A DNA stretch of 6,236 nucleotides from positions 1 to 6,236 of the forward strand of contig DATHET010000199.1 of the NCBI GenBank assembly GCA_035490315.1, in the 5' to 3' direction. The position numbers and the translations under genes were made by a program. Shown piece by piece: positions 5,644-6,236 of this stretch (its first letter is position 1; each line of letters begins with the position of its first letter). The notes below the pieces were generated by a model. That model did no database searches. It had not been told where the DNA came from and was given only the letters and a program-made list of their open reading frames with translations. The stretch comes from JADJQU01 sp035490315 (lineage in GTDB: Bacteria > Planctomycetota > UBA1135 > GCA-002686595).

Positions 5644-5657
5644 ATCTCACCTGAGAT
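5644..5657. repeat. Inverted repeat ATCTCA-CC-TGAGAT upstream of the DUF2167 gene
   Basis: A perfect 6-bp inverted repeat with a 2-bp spacer is centred about 73 bp before the DUF2167 ATG at 5724. Compact dyads of this kind are common transcription-factor sites, but no promoter hexamers could be assigned nearby, so its role is speculative. Confidence 0.3.
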
Positions 5658-5723
5658 CGGATTCGATCGATGGATGATCGGACTGATTTGCCGAACCGAA
5701 CCTCGTCAGATCCTGGAGATCAC

Positions 5724-6236
5724 ATGTCTGCATCGGCTCCAATTTTCGCTCGATACGCTTTCCACGGGCTCCTGGCCTCCCTGTTGTTGGGCTTCGCCTC
5801 CCGACCGCTGCTCGCTCAGCAGGAAGAGCCGGCGCCCGCTCCGCCCGCGCAGTCGCAAGAGCCTGGCAGCGAGGCGCCCGTCGAGGGCCAGATGCCCGGC
5901 ATCGCGGGCCCCACGCTGGCCGATCTCGGCACCATCGCGCAGATCCAGGTGCCCGAGGGCTGCCACTTCCTGGGCGCGGCGGATTCGCGGCGCTTCCTCG
6001 AGGAGAACGGCAATATCAGCTCGCAGCGGGAGCTGGGAATCGTGCTCAACGCCGAGCCGTCCTGGTTCGTGGTGTTCGAGTATTCCGACGAGGGGCACAT
6101 CAAGGACGACGACAAGGACGATCTCGATGCGGATGAGATCTGGAAAATGTTGAAGAGCGGGAACGAGGCCGGCAATGAAGAAAAGAAGCGTCGCGGCTGG
6201 CCCACGCTGACGCTCGTCGGCTGGACGACCAAGCCG
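5724..6236 (+). CDS. DUF2167 domain protein (N-terminal part, runs off right edge)
   Basis: The 171 codons visible start at ATG 5724, preceded by GGAG with 5-nt spacing (5715-5718). The protein opens with a Sec signal-like segment (about residues 8-31, hydrophobic core LLASLLLGF, cleavage near LLA/QQ). A low-complexity Pro/Glu/Gln/Ala linker follows (residues 32-55), then the DUF2167 domain. Recognisable family landmarks are QIQVPEGCHFLGAADSRRFL (73-92), a GN turn (96-97), WFVVFEYSDEGHIKDDD (115-131), LDADEIW (134-140), the NEE segment (149-151) and LTLVGWTTKP (162-171). Full-length family members are about 300 residues and usually end in a C-terminal membrane helix, which lies outside the window. 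Function of the family is unknown; these proteins are thought to be envelope-associated. It is transcribed divergently from the solenoid genes. The frame is open to the last base. Confidence 0.9.
   Translation, partial: MSASAPIFARYAFHGLLASLLLGFASRPLLAQQEEPAPAPPAQSQEPGSEAPVEGQMPGIAGPTLADLGTIAQIQVPEGCHFLGAADSRRFLEENGNISSQRELGIVLNAEPSWFVVFEYSDEGHIKDDDKDDLDADEIWKMLKSGNEAGNEEKKRRGWPTLTLVGWTTKP

Noticed and set aside
4533..5645. N-terminal extension of the beta-helix gene to a 780-aa product.
   Set aside because: The extra 371 residues are Arg-rich shadow sequence antiparallel in frame to the solenoid gene; the ATG at 4532 opens a clean signal peptide and overlaps the upstream stop.
1..6236. CRISPR arrays, tRNA or rRNA genes, insertion sequences.
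   Set aside because: No regularly spaced direct repeats, no tRNA-like cloverleaf or rRNA motifs and no transposase were seen; nearly all sequence is accounted for by protein genes.

Overview
The window (about 60-65% GC by eye) looks like a chromosomal piece of a Gram-negative, diderm bacterium. It encodes an outer-membrane beta-barrel protein, several proteins with Sec signal peptides and an Amt-type ammonium channel. The tandem secreted beta-solenoid proteins, the DUF2167 protein and the patchy use of Shine-Dalgarno sites would suit an environmental lineage such as Planctomycetota or a relative. That placement is inference; no marker gene is present.

Seven genes lie on the minus strand and are read right to left: a secreted probable beta-solenoid protein (5503-4529); a secreted right-handed beta-helix protein overlapping it by 4 bp (4532-3303); a very small membrane protein (3253-3080) whose frame contains an in-frame UGA; a 68-aa zinc-binding-type protein (2980-2774); the ammonium channel amtB (2578-1337); a BBP2/OmpL-like porin starting 3 nt after amtB (1333-188); and the first 44 codons of a YtrA-type GntR repressor (132-1). 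Rightmost, on the plus strand, the first 171 codons of a DUF2167 protein start at 5724 and run off the edge. A 220-bp divergent intergenic region (5504-5723) separates it from the minus-strand block and holds a candidate -10 element and two short inverted repeats.

The most unusual item is the small gene at 3253-3080. It is too short for routine ORF calling. It encodes one hydrophobic helix ending ...LGVRT, then UGA, then an open frame that continues MSGDC and 16 more residues to a second UGA. A 6-bp hairpin with loop CGUGC begins 14 nt after the first UGA, so the apical loop is 20 nt downstream and has G in its first two positions, which fits the published description of bacterial SECIS elements. 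I propose that this is a selenoprotein of 57 residues with a U-x4-C motif. The sequence supports this but cannot prove it.

Functionally, amtB and the porin are probably co-transcribed and form an inner-membrane/outer-membrane pair for ammonium entry; no glnK/PII gene is visible beside them. The two solenoid proteins are translationally coupled. The gntR start is overlapped by a perfect inverted repeat that looks like an autoregulatory operator, and its usual partner genes (ABC transporter components) would lie beyond the left edge. No tRNA, rRNA, CRISPR array or insertion sequence was recognised.
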